This document shows, one piece after another, positions 28,697-38,422 of a stretch of DNA of 47,212 nt; position 1 is the stretch's first letter; every line of letters starts with the position of its first letter. The stretch covers positions 1-47,212 of the forward strand of contig JAUHYC010000031.1 in assembly GCA_030426685.1 (NCBI GenBank), given 5' to 3'. The translations under genes were made by a program, and so were the position numbers. The notes beneath the pieces were generated by a model. It had not been told where the DNA came from. It saw only the letters and a program-made list of their open reading frames with translations, and ran no database searches. The stretch comes from Alphaproteobacteria bacterium (GTDB lineage Bacteria; Pseudomonadota; Alphaproteobacteria; Rhodobacterales; Rhodobacteraceae).

Positions 28697-30079
28697 TCAG
28701 GCTTCAAGCGCCCGGCGCAGCATCTCGACGTCTTCGGCAATCTGCCCGTCGGTTGTTTTCAGTTCTTCGATGCGCTTGACGCCATGCATGACCGTGGTGT
28801 GGTCCCGCCCGCCAAAGCGGCGGCCGATCTCGGGCAGGGACCGGCTGGTCAATTGTTTGCACAGATACATCGCCACCTGTCGCGGACGCGCGTACGAGCG
28901 CAGGCGCTTGGGGCCGATGATATCGCTGAGGCGAATGTTGTAGTATTCCGAAACTTTGCGCTGAATCTCTTCGACGGTGATCTTACGCTCTGATGCGCGC
29001 AGGACATCGGCCAGACAATCCTGCGTCAGTTCCATGTCGATCTCGCGCCCAACCAGCGAGGCAAAGGCGAACAGACGGGTCAGGGCACCTTCAAGCACAC
29101 GCACATTGGTTGAGATGCGATGGGCGAGGAATTCCAGAACACCGTCTGCGATACGGAGATCGGGATAAGTGCTGCTGTACTGTTGCACCTTGTTCTGCAG
29201 GATGCCCAGGCGCAGTTCATAATCGGTGGGGTGCAGATCGACGACCAGACCGCATTGCAGGCGCGATTTCACCCGGTCCTCGAGATCCTTGATCTCACCC
29301 GGCGCACGGTCGGCCGAGATGATGATCTGCTTGTTCTGGTCCACCAGCGCATTGAAGGTGTGAAAGAACTCTTCCTGCGTCGAATCCTTACCCGCGATGA
29401 ATTGCACGTCATCCACCATAAGCACATCGACCGAACGGAATAGATGTTTGAAGTCCATCATCCGACGCTCGCGCAGGGCCTGCACAAAGCGATACATGAA
29501 CTGTTCCGCCGACAGATAGAGTACGTTCAGCTCAGGGCGTTTGGTTTTCAGTTCCCACGCGATCGCGTGCATCAAGTGGGTCTTACCAAGACCGACACCG
29601 CCATAGAGAACCAGCGGGTTGAAGGTGACCGGGCCGCCTTCGGACACCCGGCGCGCGGCAGCATGGGCCAGTTCGTTAGGTTTGCCGACCACGAAACTGT
29701 CAAAGGTGAACCGCGCGTCCAGCGGGGCCGCCTGCAGGGCCTCAAGCGCGTCATTCGTTGCGTCCATGGCGACGGGTGCGGGCTGGGCCGGGGTGGCTTG
29801 CGCTGGCTCAGCCGTCTGAGCCGGGCGTGCCGGTGAATTGGCCGCCGTCCGAAACGCGAGACGCTGCACCGTCTCACCCGACGTATTCAGTTCATAGAGA
29901 ATGAGGTCCGCAAAGTTCTGACTGACATAATTGCCCATGAAGTTGGTCGGCACGGAAAAAACCGCCACACCGTCCTGCAACTCCTGAAACTCCAGAGGTT
30001 CGATCCAGGTGGTGAAGTTGTTCTTACCAACAGCCTTCATCAACTTGTTCCGCAGTTGTCCCCATTTCTCTTGTGTCAT
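28697..30079 (-). CDS. dnaA: Chromosomal replication initiator protein DnaA
   Basis: DnaA binds 9-mer boxes, melts the origin and loads helicase. The 460-residue protein shows domain I (residues 1-75, WGQLRNKLMKAVG), a Pro/Ala/Gln-rich linker (about 85-110), the AAA+ domain with Walker A GGVGLGKTH, Walker B LMVDDVQF and the sensor STNVRVLEGALTRL, and domain IV with the DnaA signature GGRDHTTVMHGVKRI. ATG 30079 was preferred, with GTGAGG upstream, over an ATG seven codons earlier. A terminator separates it from dnaN, and 537 bp separate it from rpsT. Confidence 0.98.
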   Translation of the reverse strand: MTQEKWGQLRNKLMKAVGKNNFTTWIEPLEFQELQDGVAVFSVPTNFMGNYVSQNFADLILYELNTSGETVQRLAFRTAANSPARPAQTAEPAQATPAQPAPVAMDATNDALEALQAAPLDARFTFDSFVVGKPNELAHAAARRVSEGGPVTFNPLVLYGGVGLGKTHLMHAIAWELKTKRPELNVLYLSAEQFMYRFVQALRERRMMDFKHLFRSVDVLMVDDVQFIAGKDSTQEEFFHTFNALVDQNKQIIISADRAPGEIKDLEDRVKSRLQCGLVVDLHPTDYELRLGILQNKVQQYSSTYPDLRIADGVLEFLAHRISTNVRVLEGALTRLFAFASLVGREIDMELTQDCLADVLRASERKITVEEIQRKVSEYYNIRLSDIIGPKRLRSYARPRQVAMYLCKQLTSRSLPEIGRRFGGRDHTTVMHGVKRIEELKTTDGQIAEDVEMLRRALEA

Positions 30080-30616
30080 ACGGCGCCTCACGCATCCCAT
30101 CTTTGTTGGCCTGTCAGCCTTATTAATATGTCCGGATTCCCGGTCTTATGGCGTTCATGCACAGGGGTACCCATCGCCAGACAACAGCATCTGGCGGGTA
30201 TATCTGAATGTCAGCGCAGCCATTGCGGCACCATCCCCAATAGGGACACACCCGAAAAGCCGGAGTGCGCATCTCATTCCATTTTTTAGACAGGGCCAGA
30301 TCGTCGGATAACCCGAGACCATGAGCAGATCGTCCACCCGGCCGAAGCCGGTCTTCGAACATTCGTTCCGTGATCCTTCCGATGCCCGTCGGTCAGATCG
30401 TTGGAACAGCCTGTCCCCCCAAGCGAGTGAATCGCTGATCTAGTGGTAACAACAGGCCATGCGCGCGTTCAACGAAACTCTGATATTGACTCGCGGTTCT
30501 GCGCGAAAGAATCTCTCGGCTTTGTAAAGACGCGGCTTTCCGGCAACAATGGAAACGGCGCCGCAATATGCGACGCCGTTTTCTCAGATTTTTTCTTGAC
30601 GCGATATCTGAAAGAA
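30080..30616. other. Gene-free region between dnaA and rpsT
   Basis: These 537 bp contain no credible coding frame. The left part must carry the dnaA promoter; an AT-rich stretch ATATTAATAAG (minus: CTTATTAATAT, 30118-30128) may be part of it. I see no perfect DnaA box. The right part holds a hairpin at 30553-30581 and a weak plus-strand promoter-like pair (TTGACT at 30486-30491). Confidence 0.45.
30553..30581 (-). terminator. Hairpin downstream of rpsT
   Basis: AAACGGCG-C-CGCA-ATA-TGCG-A-CGCCGTTT forms a 12-bp stem with one mismatch, 36 nt beyond the rpsT stop. On the minus strand only three T follow the stem; on the plus strand a T-rich tract (30580-30595) follows, so it is a better terminator in that direction. 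Confidence 0.5.
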
Positions 30617-30880
30617 TCAGCCCAACGCTTTGACACGCGCCGACAGACGGGACATCTTGCGCGACGCGGTGTTCTTGTGGAAGACACCTTTGGTGACGCC
30701 GCGCATCAGTTCGGGCTGTGCTGCGCGCAGGGCCGCGGTGGCCGCGTCCTTGTCGCCGGATGCGATCGCTTCTTCAACTTTGCGCAGATAGGTACGGATG
30801 CGCGAACGACGTGCTTTGTTGACGGCGAAACGCTTTTCGTTCTGACGCGCGCGCTTCTTTGCCTGGGGCGAATTTGCCAT
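30617..30880 (-). CDS. rpsT: 30S ribosomal protein S20
   Basis: S20 binds the 5' domain and helix 44 of 16S rRNA during small-subunit assembly. The 87-residue, Lys/Arg/Ala-rich protein has the typical opening [17 protein letters not shown], the [15 protein letters not shown] helix and the [16 protein letters not shown]-terminal part. Presence between dnaA and enoyl-CoA hydratase/mutM follows the usual alphaproteobacterial order. A possible -10 element GATAAT lies at 30933-30938 on the minus strand, about 50 bp upstream, preceded by TGC as in extended -10 promoters. Confidence 0.97.
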   Translation of the reverse strand: MANSPQAKKRARQNEKRFAVNKARRSRIRTYLRKVEEAIASGDKDAATAALRAAQPELMRGVTKGVFHKNTASRKMSRLSARVKALG

Positions 30881-31062
30881 GTGTCTCTGACCTTTTGTTC
30901 GGTACGGTTATCTTGGGTTGCGCGCCACGGGTATTATCCGCACCGGATCAGAAATCACGAGTGTGAGTCGGGCCAAGCGGGCCGCACGCGCATGTATGAC
31001 GGCGGTCTCTACCCAAGTTTGGGGGCTTTGCCAAGCCGATTCTTGTGATTTGGCTGCCGCAC

Positions 31063-31087
31063 AAAAAAGGGCGGGATCAACCCGCCC
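31063..31087 (-). terminator. Intrinsic terminator of the enoyl-CoA hydratase gene
   Basis: On the minus strand GGGCGGG-TTGAT-CCCGCCC (31069-31087) is a perfect 7-bp GC stem followed by TTTTTT (31063-31068), 24 nt after the stop. Confidence 0.9.
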
Positions 31088-31111
31088 ATGTTGCAAGGTA
31101 CTTTGCGCGCC

Positions 31112-31888
31112 TTACTTGTCGCGGAACTGCGCCGCACGTTTTTCCAGAAACGCGGCCATGCCCTCTTTCTGGTCTTCGGTCGCAAACATCGAATGGAACA
31201 CCCGACGCTCAAACAGCATGCCTTCGCTCAGCGGCAACTCATAGCTGCGGTTCACAGCCTCCTTGGCCGCAATTGCTGTGATCTGTGATTTTTCTGCGAT
31301 CTTCTGGGCCGCGCTGGTCGCTTCTTCGATCAGCTTCTTGGCGGGCACGACACGGCTGACCAGCCCGGCCCGCTCGGCCTCTTCGGCGTCCATGAACCGA
31401 CCTGTCAGGTTCATATCCATGGATTTGGACTTGCCAACAAAGCGGGTCAGGCGCTGGCTGCCACCCAATCCCGCGATTACACCCAGATTGATCTCGGGTT
31501 GGCCGAACTTGGCACTGTCCGCGGCGATGATGAAATCGCACAGCATCGCCAACTCGCACCCACCGCCCAGCGCGTAGCCCGCGACGGCTGCAATGATCGG
31601 CTTGCGAATGGCCGAGATCCGGTCATTCGCATCGGCAAACAGGTTGATGTTGAACACGTCCACATAGCTCATCTCGGACATCTCTTTGATGTCCGCACCA
31701 GCGGCAAAAGCCTTGTCCGAGCCGGTGATCACGATGCAGCGCACCTTGTCGTTTCGGTCTGCATCTTCCAACGCGTCACACAGCTCACCCAGCAACTGGG
31801 TGTTCAGCGCGTTCATTGCGTCGGGTCGGTCGAGTCTGATTAGGGCGACGTGGTCTTCGATTTCGACGATGATCGTCTCAAAAGCCAT
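31112..31888 (-). CDS. Enoyl-CoA hydratase (crotonase family)
   Basis: This 258-residue crotonase hydrates trans-2-enoyl-CoA to 3-hydroxyacyl-CoA in beta-oxidation. Both catalytic glutamates are in place: E112 in [11 protein letters not shown] and E132 in [16 protein letters not shown]. The oxyanion-hole segment [11 protein letters not shown] (60-70) is also conserved. It is a short, single-domain member, close to mitochondrial ECHS1/PaaF-type hydratases. It lies between mutM and rpsT, a position conserved in Rhodobacterales in my memory, without an evident functional link to either. It ends in a strong terminator. Confidence 0.95.
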   Translation of the reverse strand: MAFETIIVEIEDHVALIRLDRPDAMNALNTQLLGELCDALEDADRNDKVRCIVITGSDKAFAAGADIKEMSEMSYVDVFNINLFADANDRISAIRKPIIAAVAGYALGGGCELAMLCDFIIAADSAKFGQPEINLGVIAGLGGSQRLTRFVGKSKSMDMNLTGRFMDAEEAERAGLVSRVVPAKKLIEEATSAAQKIAEKSQITAIAAKEAVNRSYELPLSEGMLFERRVFHSMFATEDQKEGMAAFLEKRAAQFRDK

Positions 31889-31954
31889 GAGATGTAAGCT
31901 TCCGGTTGTTCCGTTCAGGTATGAGTCCTTATCACGCGATTTCGCTGGATCAAG

Positions 31955-32806
31955 TTATCTTTGGCATTGCGCGCAGTAGAAGGATGAGCGACCGGACTGG
32001 GTGATTCTCTTGATCGTGGCCCCGCATCCGTCGGTCCGGCAGGGCTGACCTTCGCGGCCATAGACATCAAAGCTATGCTGAAAATATCCAAGCTCTCCAT
32101 CGGCTTGGCGGAAATCCCGCAGCGAAGATCCGCCCGCATCAATTGCATCCTGCAACACCTGGCGAATGATCGGCACCAATGAGGCGGCGCGGCTTGCGGA
32201 AATCTGTCCAGCCTTGCGACGTGGCGACACTCGGCCGCGATAAAGCGCCTCGCAAACGTAGATATTGCCGAGCCCGGCAACGATTCCCTGATCCAAAAGC
32301 GCCGATTTCACCGGTGTGTTCTTGCCCCTGAACGCCTCAATCAGGTGCCGTTCGTGGAAATCATTGCCCAAAGGCTCCGGCCCCAGAACCGCGAGAAGCT
32401 TGTTCTCTTCAGCGGTTGCCGTCGGCAACAGGTCCATTGCGCCGAAGCGGCGCGGATCGTTAAAGGTCACGCGCGCGCCGTTGGCCATATGAAACACAAC
32501 ATGGTCATGCTTTTGCGCGGGTGGATGATTCTGCACGAATTGACCCAGCGGGTCACCGGACACCGTCATCCGCCCCGACATGCCGAGATGAATCAGCAGC
32601 GTCTCACCACTGCTGAGATCCGCCAGAATGTATTTTGACCGCCGCCGCAGCCGTTCCACCCGCTGCCCGCTCAGCCTTTCTGCCATACGGTCGGGAAAGG
32701 GCCAGCGCAAATCGGGCCGGTTTACGTCGGCCTGTTTGATCACCACCCCTTCCATCGCTGGGCTCAAACCGCGTCTTACTGTCTCGACCTCGGGCAATTC
32801 GGGCAT
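31955..32806 (-). CDS. mutM: Formamidopyrimidine-DNA glycosylase
   Basis: MutM (Fpg) excises 8-oxoguanine and formamidopyrimidines and cleaves the abasic site. The 283-residue protein keeps the N-terminal catalytic MPELPEVET (Pro2 nucleophile, Glu3), the Lys in [18 protein letters not shown], the helix-two-turn-helix with [11 protein letters not shown], and a C-terminal zinc finger made of CRTDGC and CAQC with the DNA-contacting Arg of TQSGRSS. It is divergent from ubiE with 86 bp between starts. Confidence 0.97.
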   Translation of the reverse strand: MPELPEVETVRRGLSPAMEGVVIKQADVNRPDLRWPFPDRMAERLSGQRVERLRRRSKYILADLSSGETLLIHLGMSGRMTVSGDPLGQFVQNHPPAQKHDHVVFHMANGARVTFNDPRRFGAMDLLPTATAEENKLLAVLGPEPLGNDFHERHLIEAFRGKNTPVKSALLDQGIVAGLGNIYVCEALYRGRVSPRRKAGQISASRAASLVPIIRQVLQDAIDAGGSSLRDFRQADGELGYFQHSFDVYGREGQPCRTDGCGATIKRITQSGRSSFYCAQCQR

Positions 32807-32892
32807 TACACGGCTCCTAATTCAAAGGGCCGCATTGTGCCCGGTTCTTATCGCCCTATAACAGAGGCGAAATTCGACAAACGGCAAGGCTT

Positions 32893-33645
32893 ATGTCCGA
32901 CAACAGCGACAAGACCACTCATTTCGGGTTCGAAACCGTGCGCGAGGCCGACAAGGCGGGCCGCGTACAGGGTGTATTCAACTCGGTCGCCTCGAAATAT
33001 GACGTGATGAACGATGTCATGTCGATGGGCATCCATCGGGTCTGGAAAGACGCGATGATGGACTGGCTGGCCCCGCGTCCCGGTCAGCGCCTGCTGGACG
33101 TGGCTGGCGGCACCGGGGACATTTCATTCCGCTTTCTCAAACGCGCGGGACACGGTCACGCCACCGTGCTGGACCTGACCGAACCGATGCTGGTCGAAGG
33201 TCGTCAACGGGCCGAAGCCGATCAGATGGCTGACAGCCTGAACTGGGTCGTGGGCGACGCGATGGCCCTGCCCTTTGAGGATAACACCTTTGACGTTTAC
33301 ACAATCTCGTTCGGCATCCGGAACGTGACCCGCCCGCAAGAGGCCTTGAACGAAGCCTATCGCGTGTTGAGACCCGGTGGCCGCCTTATGGTTCTGGAGT
33401 TTAGCCAGTTGTCGAATGACGGGCTGCAAAAGCTCTATGACCTCTACAGTTTCAATGTCATCCCCCGCATGGGCAAGCTGATCGCCAATGATTACGACAG
33501 CTACCAGTATCTAGTGGAATCGATCCGCAAATTCCCCGATCAGGAAACGTTCCTGAATATGGTCCGCGCCGCCGGTTTCGAGAATGCCAAGTACCGGAAC
33601 CTGAGCATGGGCATCGCCGCGCTGCATTCCGGCTGGAAAATCTAA
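32893..33645 (+). CDS. ubiE: Demethylmenaquinone/2-methoxy-6-polyprenyl-1,4-benzoquinol methylase
   Basis: UbiE is the SAM-dependent C-methyltransferase of ubiquinone synthesis. The 250-residue Rossmann protein has the UbiE N-terminal signature [25 protein letters not shown], the SAM motif [13 protein letters not shown], and [24 protein letters not shown], followed by [19 protein letters not shown]. It ends in the characteristic HSGWKI. The next gene, ubiB, starts at the base after its stop, so the two are co-transcribed. Confidence 0.97.
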   Translation: MSDNSDKTTHFGFETVREADKAGRVQGVFNSVASKYDVMNDVMSMGIHRVWKDAMMDWLAPRPGQRLLDVAGGTGDISFRFLKRAGHGHATVLDLTEPMLVEGRQRAEADQMADSLNWVVGDAMALPFEDNTFDVYTISFGIRNVTRPQEALNEAYRVLRPGGRLMVLEFSQLSNDGLQKLYDLYSFNVIPRMGKLIANDYDSYQYLVESIRKFPDQETFLNMVRAAGFENAKYRNLSMGIAALHSGWKI

Positions 33646-35175
33646 ATGCGCGGACCTCACAACATTATCCGACTGATCCGTACGGGCGCCACGCTTGAAC
33701 GCACAGGTGCCATGAACATAGTGCTCGACGCGTTCGAGGCACCCAAAGCCGTGCGCATCCTGGCCCACATGCTGGGCAAGCCGTTCCAGTGGCTGGGCTA
33801 CAAGGGCGACCCTGATATGCCGCCAGCCACCCGCGCCCTGACGGCTCTGGGTCCTGCCTACATCAAGTTCGGACAGGTTCTGTCCACCCGGCCCGACGTG
33901 GTCGGCGATGAGTTGGCGGAACAATTGCGCGTCCTGCAAGACAAGCTGCCCCCCTTCTCCAAAGACAAGGCCATGGCCGAGGTCGAGAAAGAGCTGGGCC
34001 AGCCCATCGGCGAGATGTTCAGCGCGTTCAGCGAGCCGATCGCCGCCGCCTCGATTGCGCAGGTTCACAAGGCGAAACTGGTCAGCACGGGTGAGGATGT
34101 TGCCGTCAAAGTCCTGCGCCCGGGAATCGAGCGCGCCTTCCGCAAGGATGTAGATGCGTTCTATTTCGCCGCCGGTATCGTGCAGTTCTGCGCCCCGGGC
34201 GCACGCCGGCTGCGACCAATTGATGTGATCGAGCATTTCGACGGCGTTGTGCGCGGCGAGCTGGACCTGCGTCTGGAAAGCGCCGCCGCCTCGGAATACG
34301 CCGCCAATACCAAAGACGACGCTGGGTTCTGGTTGCCGCCCGTGGTCTGGTCCCTGTCCGCGCGCCGGGTGATGACGCTGAGCTGGGCGGATGGCATCCC
34401 TCTGGGTGAAAACGACGCGCTGGATGCGGCAGGGCACGACCGCCGCGATCTGGCCGAGCGTGTGCTGCGCATGTTCCTGCTGCACGCTCTGCGCGATGGC
34501 TTTTTCCATGCCGATATGCATCAGGGCAACCTGAAGGTCGCGGCCAATGGCGATATCATCGCCTATGATTATGGAATCATGGGCCATATCGACGAATATA
34601 CCCGCCGGGTCTATGCCGAGATTCTTTTCGGCTTCATCCGCCGCGACTACAAGCGCGTGGCCGAGGTGCATTTTGAGGCCGGATACGTTCCCGCCAATCA
34701 AGACGTCGATGAATTCGCACGCGCCCTGCGCGCGGTGGGTGAGCCGATCTTTGGCATGGATGCCTCAAACATCTCGATGGGCCGCCTGCTGAATTACCTG
34801 TTCGAGGTCACAGAGCGGTTTGGTATGGAAACCCGGACCGAGCTGATCCTGCTGCAACGCACGATGGTGGTGGTCGAAGGCGTTGCCCGCTCTCTGGACT
34901 CACATATCAACATTTGGGAAGTCGCCCGCCCGGTGGTCGAAGATTACATCAAGCAATCCATCGGCCCCCGCGCGGCACTCAAGGATTTCGGCAAAACCGC
35001 GCTCGTACTGGCGCGCTTCGGTCCCCGCCTGCCCACGCTGGTTGAAAACGCGCTGATCGCCCAGACTCAAAAAGACGATCACAGGAATTCAGGCTTTACC
35101 GCAAGCCTCCTGCCCGCCGCTATTGGCGCCACCGCAGGTATTGTGGCCACTTTGTTGGCAATGACGCTCGGATAA
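33646..35175 (+). CDS. ubiB: Ubiquinone biosynthesis protein UbiB (ABC1/ADCK atypical kinase)
   Basis: UbiB is a membrane-anchored atypical kinase/ATPase needed for ubiquinone synthesis, originally named 2-polyprenylphenol 6-hydroxylase. The 509-residue protein has the KxGQ motif (AYIKFGQVLSTRPDV), the Ala-rich nucleotide loop AAASIAQVHKA, the catalytic-like HADMHQGN and the metal-binding AYDYGIMG. A C-terminal hydrophobic helix (LLPAAIGATAGIVATLLAM) anchors it. ATG 33646 abuts the ubiE stop with no spacer; no separate strong ribosome-binding site is evident, which fits translational coupling. Confidence 0.96.
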   Translation: MRGPHNIIRLIRTGATLERTGAMNIVLDAFEAPKAVRILAHMLGKPFQWLGYKGDPDMPPATRALTALGPAYIKFGQVLSTRPDVVGDELAEQLRVLQDKLPPFSKDKAMAEVEKELGQPIGEMFSAFSEPIAAASIAQVHKAKLVSTGEDVAVKVLRPGIERAFRKDVDAFYFAAGIVQFCAPGARRLRPIDVIEHFDGVVRGELDLRLESAAASEYAANTKDDAGFWLPPVVWSLSARRVMTLSWADGIPLGENDALDAAGHDRRDLAERVLRMFLLHALRDGFFHADMHQGNLKVAANGDIIAYDYGIMGHIDEYTRRVYAEILFGFIRRDYKRVAEVHFEAGYVPANQDVDEFARALRAVGEPIFGMDASNISMGRLLNYLFEVTERFGMETRTELILLQRTMVVVEGVARSLDSHINIWEVARPVVEDYIKQSIGPRAALKDFGKTALVLARFGPRLPTLVENALIAQTQKDDHRNSGFTASLLPAAIGATAGIVATLLAMTLG

Positions 35176-35189
35176 CGCCGATCCGCCTG

Positions 35190-35259
35190 CTTCAACTGGC
35201 CAAAAATATCCTCGGGGGGAATCGTGCGCAGGGCGCGATTGGGGGGCAGACAACCCCCC
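35190..35259 (-). repeat. Composite intergenic repeat, copy 3, acting as thiolase terminator
   Basis: Read on the minus strand from the thiolase stop: hairpin GGGGGG-TTGTCTG-CCCCCC (35241-35259), hairpin AATCGCGC...GCACGATT (35220-35240, one G-T pair), then CCCCCCGAGGATATTTTT and GGCCAGTTGAAG (35190-35219). The architecture of two hairpins plus core is the same as at 14584-14648. It lies between the convergent ubiB and thiolase genes. Confidence 0.7.
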
Positions 35260-35272
35260 GCCCCGCCTAGAG

Positions 35273-36448
35273 TCAGAGCCGTTCTATCGCAATGGCGATG
35301 CCCTGACCGCCGCCAATGCACATGGTGACCAGTCCTTTGGATCCACCAGTACGCTCCAATTCATAGAGCGCCTTCAACGTGATGATCGCACCGGTTGCGC
35401 CCACCGGGTGACCCAGAGCAATCGCGCCCCCGTTCGGGTTTACCTTCGCCGCGTCCAGACCAAGCTCCTGATTGACGGCCAAAGCTTGTGCGGCAAAGGC
35501 TTCGTTGCTTTCGATCACGTCAAAGTCGTCCACCGACAAGCCGGTCTTGCGGAACAGGTTCTGCACCGCCGGAACCGGACCGATGCCCATGACCTCGGGT
35601 CGCACTCCGGCATGCGCATATCCCAGAACGCGCGCCTTCGGCTTCAACCCGGCCTTCTCGGCGGCATCGGCTGTTGCCAGCACCATCGCCGCAGCACCAT
35701 CATTGATACCAGACGCATTGCCTGCAGTCACACGGCCATCCTTCTTGAACACCGCTCTTAACCCGGCCAGCGCCTCGGCGGTGGTGGCTTTGGGATGTTC
35801 ATCAACCTTGAAATCAACCATGTCGCGCTTAACCCTGACCTGCACCGGCGCAATCTGGCTTTCGAAATACCCGGCCTCAAGCGCAGCCGCCGCACGGGTC
35901 TGGCTGGTCAGGGCGAATTCATCCATCTGTTCGCGGCTGATCTGGTGTTCATCGGCCACGTTCTCGGCCGTGACACCCATATGCCCGGTGCCGAATGGGC
36001 AGTTGAGCGCGCCCAGCATCATATCCAGCGAGGTCACATCGCCCATCTTGGCCCCCCAGCGTGCCTGCGGGACAATGTAGGGGCTGCGCGACATGCTCTC
36101 GGCACCGCCGGCAACGGCAAAACTCGCATCTCCCAACATCAGCGACTGTACTGCCGACACGATGGCCTGCGCGCCTGAGCCACACAGCCGGTTCACGTTC
36201 ATCGCCGGAGTTTCCACCGGAATCCCCGCTTGTTTGGCTGCTGCGCGCGACAGATACATATCGCGCGGTTCCGTGTTGATGACGTGACCGAAGACCACAT
36301 TTTCGATCTGTCCGGGCTCGACACCGGACTTCTCCATCGCCACTTCGGTGACCACGGTTGCCAGATCAATGGGTGCAGTCGACGCCAGAGCCCCTCCAAA
36401 AGTTCCGATTGCGGTGCGGGCACCGTCGAGAATAACGATATCTTTCAT
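35273..36448 (-). CDS. Acetyl-CoA C-acetyltransferase (thiolase)
   Basis: This 391-residue thiolase condenses or cleaves acetoacetyl-CoA-type substrates. The active-site residues are C89 (NRLCGSGAQA), H347 (ALGHPVGATG) and C377 (MCIGGGQG), with the NEAFA motif present. Length and sequence fit the PhaA/AtoB biosynthetic type, but a broader 3-ketoacyl-CoA range is possible. It is divergent from the XRE-cupin regulator with 116 bp between starts, so that protein may control it. The stop is followed by a composite hairpin repeat. Confidence 0.94.
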   Translation of the reverse strand: MKDIVILDGARTAIGTFGGALASTAPIDLATVVTEVAMEKSGVEPGQIENVVFGHVINTEPRDMYLSRAAAKQAGIPVETPAMNVNRLCGSGAQAIVSAVQSLMLGDASFAVAGGAESMSRSPYIVPQARWGAKMGDVTSLDMMLGALNCPFGTGHMGVTAENVADEHQISREQMDEFALTSQTRAAAALEAGYFESQIAPVQVRVKRDMVDFKVDEHPKATTAEALAGLRAVFKKDGRVTAGNASGINDGAAAMVLATADAAEKAGLKPKARVLGYAHAGVRPEVMGIGPVPAVQNLFRKTGLSVDDFDVIESNEAFAAQALAVNQELGLDAAKVNPNGGAIALGHPVGATGAIITLKALYELERTGGSKGLVTMCIGGGQGIAIAIERL

Positions 36449-36564
36449 GTCCCTCTCCTCTTGGGTCTGGCGGCATTATGCATCTGCAGCATAACGCTGT
36501 CCCAAAAGACGTCCCGTCACAAGCGGAATTGACATCACATGCCCAAGCGCGCACAGAATCCGCC

Positions 36565-37128
36565 ATGACGGAAAATACAGACGATATTCTGACCCTGCTG
36601 CCTGCACGCCTGAAAGAGGCGCGCCGGGCCAAAGGTCTTTCGCTTGAGGCCGTGGCCAATCTCAGCGGCGTGTCCAGATCCATGGTCAGCCAGATCGAGC
36701 GGGGCGAAAGCAGCCCTACGATTTCAACCCTGTGGAACCTGACGCGCGCCTTGCAGGTGGATTTTGCGGGGCTGCTGGAAGACAGCAAATCCACCGACCA
36801 GATCGAAGTGCTCAGGAAATCCGAAGTGCCCAGCATCGACAACATGGGCGAGAAATGCCGGATTCGCATCCTCTCTCCGCCGGAAGAGGCCGGAGGGCAC
36901 GAGGTCTACGATATCCAGTTCGAGGCGGGCGGGGCCCTGAACAGCCAGCCCCACGCGCGGGGTGCGCGCGAACAATTGACAGTATTGGAAGGCGCCGTTC
37001 GTATTGTCTCGGGCACGGCGGTTTCCGAACTCAACCAGGGTGACACGGCACGTTACGCCGCTGATATTGCACATTCCATATCCGCCAATCACCCGGCCCG
37101 CGTGTTCCTGATCGTGAAAAACGCCTAA
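36565..37128 (+). CDS. XRE family transcriptional regulator with cupin domain
   Basis: This 187-residue regulator joins an N-terminal helix-turn-helix (residues 12-66: [40 protein letters not shown]) to a C-terminal cupin (from about 105; [30 protein letters not shown]). Such proteins (PuuR/SinR-like MerR-independent cupin regulators) usually repress amine or amino-acid catabolic genes and sense a small ligand in the cupin. It lies between the divergent thiolase and the kbl-tdh operon, 109 bp before kbl, so threonine degradation is the likeliest target. ATG 36565 is chosen by domain position; no strong ribosome-binding site is seen. Confidence 0.92.
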   Translation: MTENTDDILTLLPARLKEARRAKGLSLEAVANLSGVSRSMVSQIERGESSPTISTLWNLTRALQVDFAGLLEDSKSTDQIEVLRKSEVPSIDNMGEKCRIRILSPPEEAGGHEVYDIQFEAGGALNSQPHARGAREQLTVLEGAVRIVSGTAVSELNQGDTARYAADIAHSISANHPARVFLIVKNA

Positions 37129-37173
37129 GATCAGCGAATATCCGCCTTTGCGGAAATTTTTCCTGCATACTGT

Positions 37174-37193
37174 AATTCTCCTATTTGGGAATT
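37174..37193. promoter_or_regulatory. Imperfect inverted repeat upstream of kbl (candidate operator)
   Basis: AATTCTCC-TATT-TGGGAATT pairs in six of eight positions and lies 45 bp before the kbl start, in a short AT-rich region unlike its surroundings. A smaller palindrome TCCGC-CTTT-GCGGA lies at 37141-37154. Either could bind the neighbouring XRE-cupin regulator. Confidence 0.35.
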
Positions 37194-37237
37194 TAATCCG
37201 CTATGTTAGACACGCGACTCAGTTAAAGGAGATCGCC

Positions 37238-38422
37238 ATGGCTGACGCATTCCTATCCCACGTAACGGACACCCTTACGCAGATCGAAGCCGAGGGTCTG
37301 TATAAACGCGAGCGAATGATCACCTCGCCTCAGGGCGGTGAGATTACGGTGGGCGACAAACAGGTGATCAACCTGTGCGCCAACAATTATCTGGGTCTGG
37401 CAGATCACCCCGCGCTGATCGAGGCCGCCAAAGGCGCGATGGAGCCCAAGGGATTCGGCATGGCCTCGGTCCGGTTCATCTGCGGCACGCAGGACATCCA
37501 CCGGGAGCTGGAGCAGAAGCTGGCGAATTTTCTGAACAAGGATGATGCAATCCTGTTCGCCGCCTGTTTCGATGCCAATGGCGGGTTGTTTGAGCCTTTG
37601 TTAGGGCCTGAAGACGCTATTATCTCGGACAGCCTGAACCACGCCTCAATCATAGACGGTGTTCGCTTGTGCAAGGCGAAACGCTATCGCTACATGAACA
37701 ACGACATGAACGACCTCGAAGCCTGGCTGAAACAGGCGCGCGAGGACGGGGCGCGGCATATCATGATCGCAACCGATGGCGTGTTTTCGATGGATGGCTA
37801 TCTGGCCAACCTGCCAAAGATTCGCGAGCTGGCTGACAAATACGACGCAATCGTCATGGTCGACGACTGCCATGCCACCGGTTTCATGGGACCGCATGGC
37901 GCAGGTACGCCGGATCATTTTGGCGTCGACGTGGACATTCTGACAGGAACTTTGGGCAAGGCACTGGGGGGGGCAATTGGCGGTTATATCGCCGGGCCGC
38001 AGCCAGTGATCGACCTGCTGCGGCAGCGGGCGCGGCCCTATCTGTTCTCAAACTCGCTGCCGCCTTGCATCGTTGCTGCGGGGATCGAGGCGATCCGCCT
38101 TGTGGAAGAAGGTGACATGCTGCGCAAGCAACTGTTCGGTAACGCCAAATACTGGCGCGCTGGACTTGAGAAGCTGGGCTTTGACTTGCTGCCCGGAGAA
38201 CATCCGATCATCCCGGTCATGCTGGGCGAGGCGAAACTGGCGCAGGAGATGGCGTCGCGCCTGTTTGACGAAGGTGTCTATGTCTCGGGCTTCTTCTTCC
38301 CGGTTGTCCCACGTGGGCAGGCCCGGATCAGAACGCAGATGAATGCGGCTCTGACCAAAGACGAACTGGATCGGGCGCTGGCAGCCTTCGGCAAGGTCGG
38401 CAAGGAATTGGGAGTAATCTGA
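37238..38422 (+). CDS. kbl: Glycine C-acetyltransferase (2-amino-3-ketobutyrate CoA ligase)
   Basis: Kbl splits 2-amino-3-oxobutyrate with CoA into glycine and acetyl-CoA, the second step of threonine catabolism. The 394-residue alpha-oxoamine synthase has [14 protein letters not shown] at the N terminus, [24 protein letters not shown] and the PLP-binding K241 in [15 protein letters not shown] 37238 has AAAGGAG 8 nt upstream; an in-frame start at 37148 would include non-conserved leader. The stop overlaps the tdh start (TGATG), making an operon with tdh. Confidence 0.97.
   Translation: MADAFLSHVTDTLTQIEAEGLYKRERMITSPQGGEITVGDKQVINLCANNYLGLADHPALIEAAKGAMEPKGFGMASVRFICGTQDIHRELEQKLANFLNKDDAILFAACFDANGGLFEPLLGPEDAIISDSLNHASIIDGVRLCKAKRYRYMNNDMNDLEAWLKQAREDGARHIMIATDGVFSMDGYLANLPKIRELADKYDAIVMVDDCHATGFMGPHGAGTPDHFGVDVDILTGTLGKALGGAIGGYIAGPQPVIDLLRQRARPYLFSNSLPPCIVAAGIEAIRLVEEGDMLRKQLFGNAKYWRAGLEKLGFDLLPGEHPIIPVMLGEAKLAQEMASRLFDEGVYVSGFFFPVVPRGQARIRTQMNAALTKDELDRALAAFGKVGKELGVI

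Noticed and set aside
33511..34701. A 396-codon minus-strand frame opposite ubiB
   Set aside because: It is antisense to a full-length ubiB with all kinase-like motifs; no domain is recognised.
37148..37237. Longer N terminus for Kbl
   Set aside because: The extension crosses the likely promoter/operator and is hydrophobic and non-conserved; AAAGGAG marks the start at 37238.
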